From: Bradyrhizobium sp. 164
GTDB taxonomy: Bacteria > Pseudomonadota > Alphaproteobacteria > Rhizobiales > Xanthobacteraceae
DNA: 64,000 nt
Assembly (NCBI RefSeq): GCF_023073715.1
Contig: NZ_JADPKA010000008.1
Coordinates: 62,001-126,000, forward strand
Direction of reading: 5' to 3'
A program made the translations under genes and the position numbers. Below, in pieces: positions 10,193 to 16,971 of this stretch. The notes under the pieces are model-generated. The model did no database searches. It was not told where the DNA came from and saw only the letters and a program-made list of their open reading frames with translations. Each line of letters begins with the position of its first letter. The first letter of the stretch is position 1.

Positions 10193-10514
10193 GGTGTGAT
10201 CCCCTTGGGCGGTTCTTTGCACGGTTCTTGTTTGGCGTGAATTTGGGTCCGGGTTTTCGAGCCCGGCGCGTAGGCCCATCCTAGCCGGTCTTACACCCGA
10301 TGATCTCTCATCTGATAGTTCGAGACCGAATGCCGCGGCAAGTGCCGGACGTGCTGCGCTGCACACTTCGATCTGCGTGGGACTACGCCAGACGAAGGAC
10401 GGCAGCGGGCGCGCGGAAATTATCGGCCGGCGCGTAACAACACCACGTGGCAATCCGTCGACAGGACAGCGGCATCCGTCGCTGACAAACACCATCTCGA
10501 AGGGAAGACTGCTC
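10193..10514. other. intergenic region between divergent dctP2 and the MXKDX gene
   Basis: 322 bases that must hold both promoters. I see no convincing operator palindrome and no gene. A GAAGGGAAG ribosome-binding site precedes the MXKDX-repeat gene. Confidence 0.5.
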
Positions 10515-10757
10515 ATGACCATTCGCACCCGCATCGTGCTCGGCGTTTCGGCTGCCGCCCTGTCGCTTGGCCTCGCGCTGATGCCTGCCGCCTTTGCTCA
10601 GGACAAGATGGGCAAGGACGAGGGCATGATGAAGAAGGACACCATGTCCAAGGACGGCATGAAGAAGAATACCATGTCCAAGGACGAGGGCATGAAGAAG
10701 GATCACATGTCGAAGGACGGCATGAAGAAAGACGACGGGATGATGAAGAAGAATTGA
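10515..10757 (+). CDS. secreted pentapeptide MXKDX repeat protein
   Basis: 80 residues from the ATG at 10515 (GAAGGGAAG upstream). The first 28 are a Sec signal peptide (LGVSAAALSLGLALMPAAFAQ). The mature part is almost only M, K, D, G, S and T in short units such as MMKKD, TMSKD, GMKKN and HMSKD. This matches the recognised MXKDX pentapeptide-repeat family of small periplasmic proteins. Their function is unknown; in other bacteria they are often near stress or redox genes, but no such partner lies here. A strong hairpin 120 bases downstream could end the transcript. Confidence 0.85.
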   Translation: MTIRTRIVLGVSAAALSLGLALMPAAFAQDKMGKDEGMMKKDTMSKDGMKKNTMSKDEGMKKDHMSKDGMKKDDGMMKKN

Positions 10758-10875
10758 TCATCCGGGTCGTCGCGAAGCGCCTCGCCGAGGCGAAGGCGCG
10801 CGCTTCGGATGCCCTCCGCAATCGGCCATCGGGGCGGCGCATTCGCGCGCTCCGGTGGACCATCTCGAAGTGAAG

Positions 10876-10899
10876 TGAACTGAGGCGTGCCTCAGTTCA
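10876..10899. terminator. bidirectional terminator-like hairpin
   Basis: TGAACTGAGGC, GT, GCCTCAGTTCA: a perfect 11-bp stem between the convergent MXKDX and DUF6481-like genes, with a short AATTT run after it on the plus strand. Confidence 0.65.
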
Positions 10900-10913
10900 A
10901 TTTGATTTGAACG

Positions 10914-11261
10914 CTACTTCCGCTTGGCCTTGCGGGCCGCGTAGCGGGCGTCGCGCTTTGCCTTCTGCTCGGCCTCGAGCGCAGCCATCCTTTCGGCCGC
11001 CTCCTGAGCCTCGCGTGCAATCCGCGCGGCCTCGGCTGCCTTCGCCTCTTCCTCGCGGCGCTTCTGCTCAGCCTTCTCCGCGTCGCGCGCGGCCTTTGCC
11101 TCGGCGCGCTTCGCTGCGAGAGCCTCGCGCTCGGCGCGCTTCGCCGCAACCGCGGGATCATCGGGCCCGGGTTGGGATTTGAATTTGTTCAAAAGATTTT
11201 TGCGTGCGTCCTGCGCCGCCTTCTGACGGTCTGCGAAACCGGGTTCCCTGAATCCACTCAT
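10914..11261 (-). CDS. DUF6481-like alanine/lysine/arginine-rich coiled-coil protein
   Basis: 115 residues starting MSGFREPGFADRQKAAQ, an N-terminus I recognise from the DUF6481 family of alphaproteobacteria. From residue about 40 onward it is a continuous charged helix of A, E, K and R (KRAEREALAAKRAEAKAARD), ending in a very basic tail (YAARKAKRK). It is likely cytoplasmic and possibly nucleic-acid binding; the function is unknown. A GAGGAAGACAAGG stretch upstream of the ATG supports the start. High charge and bias make coiled-coil prediction easy but homology calls weak. Confidence 0.8.
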   Translation of the reverse strand: MSGFREPGFADRQKAAQDARKNLLNKFKSQPGPDDPAVAAKRAEREALAAKRAEAKAARDAEKAEQKRREEEAKAAEAARIAREAQEAAERMAALEAEQKAKRDARYAARKAKRK

Positions 11262-11524
11262 CGACCAGCCTTGTCTTCCTCGCTTTCGATCCTAAATCAC
11301 TGCCTGTTGGTACGTCGGCTGGGCATAGCAGGCGCCACGCGACGCACATGCGTGTACATCGACGCACGTCGCAACGCCACCCAAATCGCAGCCGATCAGG
11401 TCAACGAAAAATCGCCCCCCGACGATCTCTCGTAGCCCGGAAAAACTGCCGAATTGTGATGTCCCTCATAAGGGAGCACGCGGAGCGGCGCCTAGCGTCC
11501 GCCCCAACGAGACGGAGCACGGGC

Positions 11525-11752
11525 ATGACGATCTTCCGACTGAGCCTGAAGGCGCTCGGAGCTGCCTTCGTGGTGGCGGCGCTGGCCGGCGCCGCGTTGC
11601 TGCTAGCCCGTCCGCAGCCGATCGAGAGCGCCGTGTTGGGCGCCGATTGGGAGTGCACCCGGACCGCATTCGTGCTCACCACCTGTGCACCGCGGACGAC
11701 CCCGGCGGTCGAGACCTCGCGCAAGGATGCAATCCGGCCGACCCGGGGCTGA
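11525..11752 (+). CDS. small hypothetical single-span membrane/secreted protein
   Basis: 75 residues from ATG 11525 with CGGAG eight bases upstream. The hydrophobic segment at about 8-28 (LGAAFVVAALAGAALLLA) is followed by a short periplasmic-type tail containing two cysteines (WECTRTAF, TTCAPR). I do not recognise a family. The two Cys and the leader suggest a small exported protein. Confidence 0.55.
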   Translation: MTIFRLSLKALGAAFVVAALAGAALLLARPQPIESAVLGADWECTRTAFVLTTCAPRTTPAVETSRKDAIRPTRG

Positions 11753-11828
11753 ACTGGATCGGACGATCGGATGTGACGCCACGTCGCAGAGGTGCTAAAG
11801 GCGCCTTGCCCGACCGAGTCTGGTAGCC

Positions 11829-12041
11829 ATGTCCAAGCCCGAATCGGGCCCGAAGCCCAAATCCTCTCAAAAGTCCCCATCCGGCGACAACCGGCGCGGC
11901 GCGGTCGCCGGCTTGATTATTGCGATCGTGATCCTGGGCGTCGGCTGGTGGCTCGCGCGGGATCTCACGGCCGCCAGCAAGATGCAGGACTGCCTGATGT
12001 CAGGGCGGAGCAACTGCAACGTGATCGAGCCGGCGCGCTAG
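11829..12041 (+). CDS. small hypothetical membrane protein
   Basis: 70 residues: a lysine/proline/serine-rich N-terminus, one hydrophobic span (residues 25-44, AVAGLIIAIVILGVGWWLA) and a tail with two cysteines (KMQDCLMSGRSNC). Proteins with this layout are common as unnamed genes in Bradyrhizobium (recall). It probably has one membrane helix with the C-terminal cysteines outside. No partner gene is evident. Confidence 0.65.
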   Translation: MSKPESGPKPKSSQKSPSGDNRRGAVAGLIIAIVILGVGWWLARDLTAASKMQDCLMSGRSNCNVIEPAR

Positions 12042-12239
12042 GAGCGGTCCGGCGCGCACCGCTGCAGCTCTTTCGGGCCAAAAATTGCTCTGATCTTAAT
12101 CATTTTTAACGGGACTTGGCCGATCAAGCAGGTCAGTTATGTCAGCCCGGCGTCAGCTCGGCGTGAGATGAAGCGTTTATCGCGCCAGGAACCACGGCAA
12201 TTGAGCACGGCAATCGAGAGAGTAGGGGGTCAAACACGC

Positions 12240-13004
12240 ATGAGTGCGTCCAGCCGCATGAAGATCATCATTCCCTTGGTTTCGGCCATGTCGTTGCTCG
12301 CGCTGTCGGCGCAGGCGCAGGAGGCCAGACCGCCGAAGGAGGCCGGCCAACAGCCGGCAGGGTCGCGACCCGGCGCGCCGCCCCAGGACAATCAGTCCAT
12401 GCGCAAGGGGCCTCCGCCGCAGCAGGCGGCCCGGCCCGCGCTGCAGCCTTCCGGTCAGCCTCATGCCGGTCCCGGCTCGCACAATGCCGGCGGCCCGCCC
12501 GCGCGCAATTATGCCCGCGGGCCCGCACCGGCGCGCGATTGGGGCGGTCACGCCTATCGCGGCAACCGCGCCTGGGAGGGCGGACGCTGGCGCCACGAGG
12601 TCCGCAACGGCCGATCGGGCTGGTGGTGGGATGTCGGCGGCGTCTGGTATTATTATCCGCAGCGCATGGCCGGACCGCCGGCCTACATCTCCGAGGAGTA
12701 TATCGACGACGTGCCGGTGGCTTATGCGCCGCCGCCGGCGGCGTACGCGCCGCCACCGCCTCCGCCGCCAGCTGATCCCGGTGCAAGCGCGCTGGGCGGC
12801 GCCATCGTCGGTGGGGTGCTGGGCGGCCTGCTCTCCGGCAATGCAACCGGAGCTGCCGCAGGCGCGGTTCTCGGCGTGGCGACCGGCGCGATCGCCGGCG
12901 CTACGGCCGCCTCGCAACCCGGCTACTATCTGGCTCAGGGCGTTTGCTACTACCGCTATCCCAACGGTCAGTATGTGCAGGCCGATCCCCGCGCATGCTA
13001 CTGA
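12240..13004 (+). CDS. exported proline-rich glycine-zipper protein
   Basis: 254 residues from ATG 12240, chosen because GTAGGGGG lies about ten bases upstream; the next ATG (12258) has no such site. The signal peptide (LVSAMSLLALSAQAQ) is followed by a Pro/Gly/Gln-rich stretch to residue 110, an aromatic block (WWWDVGGVWYYYP, 132-144), a PPPAAYAPPPPPPP linker and a glycine zipper (GGAIVGGVLGGLLSG, AAAGAVLGVATGAIAGA). It ends with a Cys-containing CYYRYPNGQY tail. Glycine zippers of this kind insert into or associate with the outer membrane. The specific role is unknown. Confidence 0.8.
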   Translation: MSASSRMKIIIPLVSAMSLLALSAQAQEARPPKEAGQQPAGSRPGAPPQDNQSMRKGPPPQQAARPALQPSGQPHAGPGSHNAGGPPARNYARGPAPARDWGGHAYRGNRAWEGGRWRHEVRNGRSGWWWDVGGVWYYYPQRMAGPPAYISEEYIDDVPVAYAPPPAAYAPPPPPPPADPGASALGGAIVGGVLGGLLSGNATGAAAGAVLGVATGAIAGATAASQPGYYLAQGVCYYRYPNGQYVQADPRACY

Positions 13005-13300
13005 GTTTTCCCAGCCGGATTTGAAGCGCAGAAGCGGGCTCAGGCCCGCCTCTTTCGTCTGGCGCCCCGCGATAGGCATCACATCCAGCACTGCGCTCGC
13101 TGACACTCACGCAAGTCTCGAAAGAAAACGTCGGGATGATTCGCGGGGTGTAGCTCATGCTGGATTCCATCCAGATCAGCATGGCGTGGTGGGACATGAT
13201 CGTTTGCGGGGGGATCAAGCTCTCGCAGGTACTGCATTAGCTGTTCTAGCGCACCATCGGCGGCGGCTCCCCAGCGGGCAGACCAAATCGCCTTTGCGCT
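13005..13300. other. intergenic stretch with one candidate micro-ORF
   Basis: Nothing recognisable apart from a 27-codon open frame at 13157-13240 (see next entry). Confidence 0.4.
13157..13240 (+). CDS. candidate 27-residue micro-protein
   Basis: ATG 13157 to TAG 13240 encodes MLDSIQISMAWWDM followed by IVCGGIKLSQVLH. The composition is protein-like (WW, CGG, amphipathic ends), and a GGGGTG purine run lies about six bases before the ATG. It is too short for statistical support and I know no family. Confidence 0.3.
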   Translation: MLDSIQISMAWWDMIVCGGIKLSQVLH

Positions 13301-13462
13301 TCAAGATACCAGCCAGTTGAAAAACGCCATCGCGGCCCAGACCAGGCCGCCGATCCATGCCAGCATTACGATGGTGATGGTGCCGAGATAGGCGATCCCG
13401 AGCAGGGCGGACCCTTGTCGTTGGGTCGGGACGACCACCTCGGCTGCTGCTTTGTGTGTCAT
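13301..13462 (-). CDS. small single-span membrane protein
   Basis: 53 residues from the ATG at 13462 (MTHKAAAEVVVPTQRQGS), with one long hydrophobic segment at about 20-48 (LLGIAYLGTITIVMLAWIGGLVW). The frame can be extended to 13519, but the extension is Arg/Gln-rich and unlike a leader. It is probably an inner-membrane micro-protein of unknown function. Two 14-base direct repeats lie 106 bases upstream and could control it. Confidence 0.55.
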   Translation of the reverse strand: MTHKAAAEVVVPTQRQGSALLGIAYLGTITIVMLAWIGGLVWAAMAFFNWLVS

Positions 13463-13567
13463 GAGCGGACCATCCTGTCCTCTGCGCTCCTGCAAGCGCT
13501 CGCGCCTAGAGAGCGCCAAGTAGTGTTTATCGGAGATGCCGTCCGCAGCCTGTGAGGCAATTCACAG

Positions 13568-13598
13568 ACCAGTCTGAATGACACACCAGTCTGAATGA
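13568..13598. repeat. two 14-base direct repeats (17-base period)
   Basis: ACCAGTCTGAATGA occurs at 13568-13581 and again at 13585-13598. It lies between a minus-strand membrane micro-protein gene and a plus-strand small gene. The AGACCAGTCT part is nearly palindromic, as in many repressor sites. Confidence 0.6.
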
Positions 13599-13712
13599 AT
13601 CTCGGCCCTGGCGTCACGATGCCTGCATACATCGAAGCGATCGCTCCGGAGTCTCCCGTGACAATTCCGCCGGACGCCGGCGCTGCCCCGCAATGATACG
13701 GACGAAATTGCC

Positions 13713-13901
13713 ATGCGCTTGTCCAGATCGGCCGGTTATACGGTCGGCATCATGTGCAGCAAGTACGATCCACAGCACGAGGCCGAGGCCGCGATGAAGC
13801 GGGCCGCTGCGTCCGAAGGCGCTGATCGGCAGCGCCTGATCCAGCTGGCCCTGGCTTGGCATCAGCTCGCCCGCGACCGGCGTGAGGAGCGGACGGATTA
13901 G
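13713..13901 (+). CDS. small hypothetical helical protein
   Basis: 62 residues from ATG 13713, or 49 from the ATG at 13752 (MCSKYDPQHEAEAAMKRAA); neither start has a good ribosome-binding site. The core is a charged alpha-helical stretch (ADRQRLIQLALAWHQLARDRREE). A strong hairpin begins 37 bases after the stop, which supports a real transcript. Unknown function, cytoplasmic. Confidence 0.5.
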   Translation: MRLSRSAGYTVGIMCSKYDPQHEAEAAMKRAAASEGADRQRLIQLALAWHQLARDRREERTD

Positions 13902-13937
13902 CCGCATTCCCGCCGACAGCCCTTTCGTGGCAAGAAA

Positions 13938-13969
13938 AACCCCGTGCTCGGGGGGACAAGCACGGGGTT
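13938..13969. terminator. intrinsic terminator
   Basis: AACCCCGTGCT (13938-13948), a 10-base loop, then AGCACGGGGTT (13959-13969). The run of A before it gives a good U-tract on the minus strand (TTTTTC), and TTCTTC follows on the plus strand. It most simply ends the 13713-13901 gene. Confidence 0.75.
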
Positions 13970-14151
13970 CTTCAAAGCCGACCGGGGCTGGTAGGTCGGC
14001 ACCACCTGTTTCGTCGCATGCAACGTGCCGGTGGTGAACTCGTTCCATGACGCGCAGAAATTTATCGCGCCTTTGCCCAGGGCGACCGGCTTGCGCGGTC
14101 CACCTCGGCTCAGATCTCGGAACATTCGATCCGCAGCAGCGTTGGCCGGCC

Positions 14152-14370
14152 ATGACCGACCCCGAATTGCGTGCACAGTCCTTCGAGATCGCCTGGAGAT
14201 ATCTCGACCAATCCGGTCTGCTAACCGGTGAACCCAAGGATTCAGCCCGCTTCATCCTGAACAGGATCGACCGCATGATGCTGCGCGGCGAGCGGCGCAG
14301 ACTGCTACTGTCAAACGCCGCGATTGATGCCTACCGGCTGCGGCCTCTGCTCGTGACGCTGGATGCATGA
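14152..14370 (+). CDS. small hypothetical protein
   Basis: 72 residues from ATG 14152 (MTDPELRAQSFEIAWRYLD). It is helical and acidic then basic (RFILNRIDRMMLRGERRRLLLSNAAIDAYR), with no signal peptide or membrane span. Codon use is typical of the region and the composition is protein-like. No family recognised. Upstream in-frame sequence to 14047 looks non-coding. Confidence 0.5.
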   Translation: MTDPELRAQSFEIAWRYLDQSGLLTGEPKDSARFILNRIDRMMLRGERRRLLLSNAAIDAYRLRPLLVTLDA

Positions 14371-14771
14371 TCGATACGCCGCCGGGTGCGTCTGGTCGCC
14401 TCCACGCGCCCAGGCCCGAACGGCGAAGGCCAGTTGATGGTGACCAACCGCGACATCCGTCAGAGAAGCTTGCACAACTTCGAGGCGCTTCGCAATTCCG
14501 CCCGGGCTCACGTCTACGGCAGCGTCGATCGCCAAAAATGCCATGGCGCTGGCGGCAACCCCGGACGTGATGGCGATTCTTGTCCAATCGGATGGCGGCA
14601 TCACAATAACCTTCGACAGCTCTTTTGCATGCCGGATAGGTAGGGCTCTGCTGTCCGCTGGACAGGCCTGCGCACGCTTTCTTGAAGTGCGATAGATTTG
14701 CAAAGTTTGCTGCGTAGCGATGTTGCGCTTGACACGAATCGGCGAACCCCGAAACGGGTCCGTGAACAAAG
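14371..14771. other. stretch without a convincing gene
   Basis: About 400 bases. Short frames exist on both strands (for example a minus-strand frame from 14601 with a hydrophobic start), but they overlap the preceding gene or lose protein-like composition. I make no gene call here. Confidence 0.4.
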
Positions 14772-14792
14772 AAAAAGCCCCCAAAGGGGCTT
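14772..14792 (-). terminator. intrinsic terminator of the DUF2171-like gene
   Basis: Read on the minus strand: AAGCCCC, loop TTTG, GGGGCTT, then a T-run. It starts seven bases after the stop codon of the 14799-15026 gene. Confidence 0.85.
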
Positions 14793-14798
14793 GCTGTG

Positions 14799-15026
14799 TT
14801 ATGCCGCTTCCGTTTTCGGCACGGCGTCGGCGTTCACCGACAGCTTGACGACATCGCCTTCGACGGCGCCGACATATTTCGTGTCGATGTAGTGATGGTG
14901 GTCCTTGTGACCTTCGGGACTGTCCTTCCGGGTCAGCTTGATGCGGTTGCCCTCGACGCGGTCGACGGTGCCGACATGGGCGCCGTCCTTGCCGATGATT
15001 TTCATGTGCTCTCTGATATCAGCCAT
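14799..15026 (-). CDS. DUF2171 domain protein (PRC-barrel-like)
   Basis: 75 residues (MADIREHMKIIGKDGAHVGTV), matching the small DUF2171 family: a beta-rich fold like a PRC barrel with the usual VDRVEGNRIKLTRKDS core, a HKDHHHYID histidine patch and a VKLS strand. The ribosome-binding site AAGGAGGACC is directly before the ATG. Proteins of this family are abundant, cytoplasmic and often stress-induced; the molecular role is not known. It has its own terminator, so it is probably monocistronic. Confidence 0.85.
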   Translation of the reverse strand: MADIREHMKIIGKDGAHVGTVDRVEGNRIKLTRKDSPEGHKDHHHYIDTKYVGAVEGDVVKLSVNADAVPKTEAA

Positions 15027-15135
15027 ATGGTCCTCCTTGCACAGTCTTTAACTGCGAAGAGCGGCCTTCGTTGCAGGCCGCGCGGGCAGATACTGGACCC
15101 AACGCAGGGCGCAGACGTTGAATTGCGGATGGCAC

Positions 15136-16434
15136 ATGTCCAAGATCCGCATGGAGACGCTTGAGGCCTATCTGGAACGAAAGCATCAGGAACTCAGGCT
15201 ATTGAATGATTGTCTGAGAAACCGGCTCGATTTGGCACGTCCGCGATCCGTCGACGAGGTCGTCAGGTCCAAATTCCAGATCACTGCGGCGCTGAGAGCG
15301 GAGCATGAGCTGCATGAGTGGAAGGCGACGGAGACGGCCTGGTCGCACACGGCCGATCCCGCCAGCGGGCCGTTCCAGTTCAGTTATGACTACCAGCGGG
15401 CCGATCTCAGGGTACGCGGTCCTTCGTTCTATGAGCTCGCGTGCGGCTGCACGATCGAGACGATCTATACCGCGTCAGGCATGGCCGCGATCTCCGCTGT
15501 GCTCCTCGCTTCCGCACAGATCATCGACAAGGCCGACATCCTGGTGCTCCCGAGCACCTACGGCGAAACGCTGGAGCTGATCCGAAGCTTTGTCCCGCAC
15601 CTGCAACTCGTCGGCTTGAAGCCCGCGCTGGGCGATGGGTTTGCCCGGGGGAATTCTCCGCAAATCCTGTTGCTCGATTCCTGCTCCTTTGCCGGCGCTT
15701 TCGAGGCGGCGCTCCGCAGTGACGGCTCGGGGCTCGATCTCCTCGTCTTCGACACGACCTGTTTCGCCGGCAGATCCGGGCGGATCAGACGCGTCCTGCG
15801 ATGGGCCCGGCGATACGGAATTCCGCTGGTGCTGGTGCGAAGCCACAACAAGCTCGATTCGCTCGGAGCGGAATATGGCCGGCTCGGCTCGGCGGTTTTC
15901 GTCTATGACAAGGAGCACGAGCGGCGGGCAGGGCGCCTTGACTGCAAAGGGCTCGCCGCCGCAACGCGTAACGCGGTGCGGCTGCTCGGCGGCGCGGCGT
16001 TGCCGGCACACTTCCCGCCCTTTGCGGGCAGTGCAACCTACTGGGCTCTGACGAAAAGGCGCGTTGCGGCGATCTTGCGCAACGGACGAAGCACGGCCCG
16101 ATATTTTGCCGCAAGGCTCCCGGCGCTCTCGGCCGAGCTCCATTTCACCCACGGCCTCTACGTTACGCTTCGGAGCAGGCATCCGCTGGACGAGGCGAGC
16201 GCGCGACAGGCCGCCGAAGACATGAGCAACGAACTCCGCGCCGAGGGTTTTCCCATCCGTCACGCCGGCAGCTTCGGTTTCGACTTCGCCGCGACCGAGT
16301 GGTTTCACGATGCCACTAGGGAACAGTATAGCGTCCGGGTGGCTATTCCCGATCTTCCGACGGAGCTCTGGAATGATCTGGCCGCGGCGATTGCGTCGTG
16401 GTGGCGGGCGCATCAGGCCGAGGTTGGAAGATGA
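15136..16434 (+). CDS. orphan PLP-dependent fold-type-I-like enzyme
   Basis: 432 residues from ATG 15136. The N-terminal 75 residues are a charged helical segment (LEAYLERKHQELRLLNDCL). The rest has the landmarks of Cys/Met-metabolism-type PLP enzymes: a phosphate-binding loop TASGMAAISAVLL, an aspartate in LLVFDTTCF (D206) placed to contact the pyridine nitrogen, and a lysine in RSHNKLDSLG (K239) placed as the Schiff-base residue. The C-terminal domain has the small-domain pattern. I cannot name a reaction. No biosynthetic neighbour is present; upstream is the divergent DUF2171-like gene. It could be an uncharacterised lyase or transferase, or a degenerate relative. Confidence 0.6.
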   Translation: MSKIRMETLEAYLERKHQELRLLNDCLRNRLDLARPRSVDEVVRSKFQITAALRAEHELHEWKATETAWSHTADPASGPFQFSYDYQRADLRVRGPSFYELACGCTIETIYTASGMAAISAVLLASAQIIDKADILVLPSTYGETLELIRSFVPHLQLVGLKPALGDGFARGNSPQILLLDSCSFAGAFEAALRSDGSGLDLLVFDTTCFAGRSGRIRRVLRWARRYGIPLVLVRSHNKLDSLGAEYGRLGSAVFVYDKEHERRAGRLDCKGLAAATRNAVRLLGGAALPAHFPPFAGSATYWALTKRRVAAILRNGRSTARYFAARLPALSAELHFTHGLYVTLRSRHPLDEASARQAAEDMSNELRAEGFPIRHAGSFGFDFAATEWFHDATREQYSVRVAIPDLPTELWNDLAAAIASWWRAHQAEVGR

Positions 16435-16489
16435 ACGCCGCTGCGGCGCCGCGGGGGCCGAGCGAGACTAGCCCCCTTTTAGCGTCGGT

Positions 16490-16566
16490 TGGCGATCCCG
16501 GCAGGACTCGAACCTGCAACCCGCGGAGTAGAAATCCGCTACTCTATCCAGTTGAGCTACGGGACC
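16490..16566 (-). tRNA. tRNA-Arg (UCU anticodon)
   Basis: Full cloverleaf on the minus strand: acceptor GGTCCCG/CGGGATC, D-arm GCTC...GAGT, anticodon stem GCGGA/TCCGC with loop TTTCTAC (anticodon TCT), T-arm GCAGG-TTCGAGT-CCTGC, and encoded CCA. 77 bases. Confidence 0.96.
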
Positions 16567-16971
16567 GTCTTCAGCCGCCCCGGTTTTGAGGGCCGGCTGT
16601 TCACCTCCATGCCAATAGGAAAATTCTTGCCTTTCGCCAAGTCTGAACCGAACCGTTTTCCTCAGAGCGGCGACAAAGCGGAACGGTGGCGTGTCAGGGT
16701 GCCGGGTCGAGCGGCAGCGCGACGGACGATGGATCACATCTCCGGGAACGCTGAATAGCTTCCGGGACACGGGCGCCCCCCGACTGGTCTCTGGTATTGA
16801 TGCGCCGTCAGGACACGTGCGCGGAGGTATCTTGATCGGTCTCCTCTGAGCTTGCGTTGTCATGGCGAAGCGACGATTTGCACCCTTGGTTCCATCGCCT
16901 TGAGTCCGTCACCTTTCCGCGCACTTCATTTTGCCGCCGCGGCGCTCGTCCGCGATTTCCGGGAGTCCCTC
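16567..16971. other. intergenic region between tRNA-Arg and the alpha-2-macroglobulin gene
   Basis: 405 bases holding the tRNA promoter (minus) and the A2M promoter (plus). No gene or clear repeat seen. GGGAG eight bases before 16972 is the A2M ribosome-binding site. Confidence 0.5.

Noticed and set aside
13898..14176. Minus-strand frame of 92 codons containing CASWNEFTTGTLHATK
   Set aside because: Some protein-like composition, but the frame runs through the terminator hairpin, and no ribosome-binding site is seen.
14311..14601. Minus-strand frame with a hydrophobic start (MPPSDWTRIAITSGVAAS)
   Set aside because: Overlaps the 14152-14370 gene, and the second half is not protein-like.
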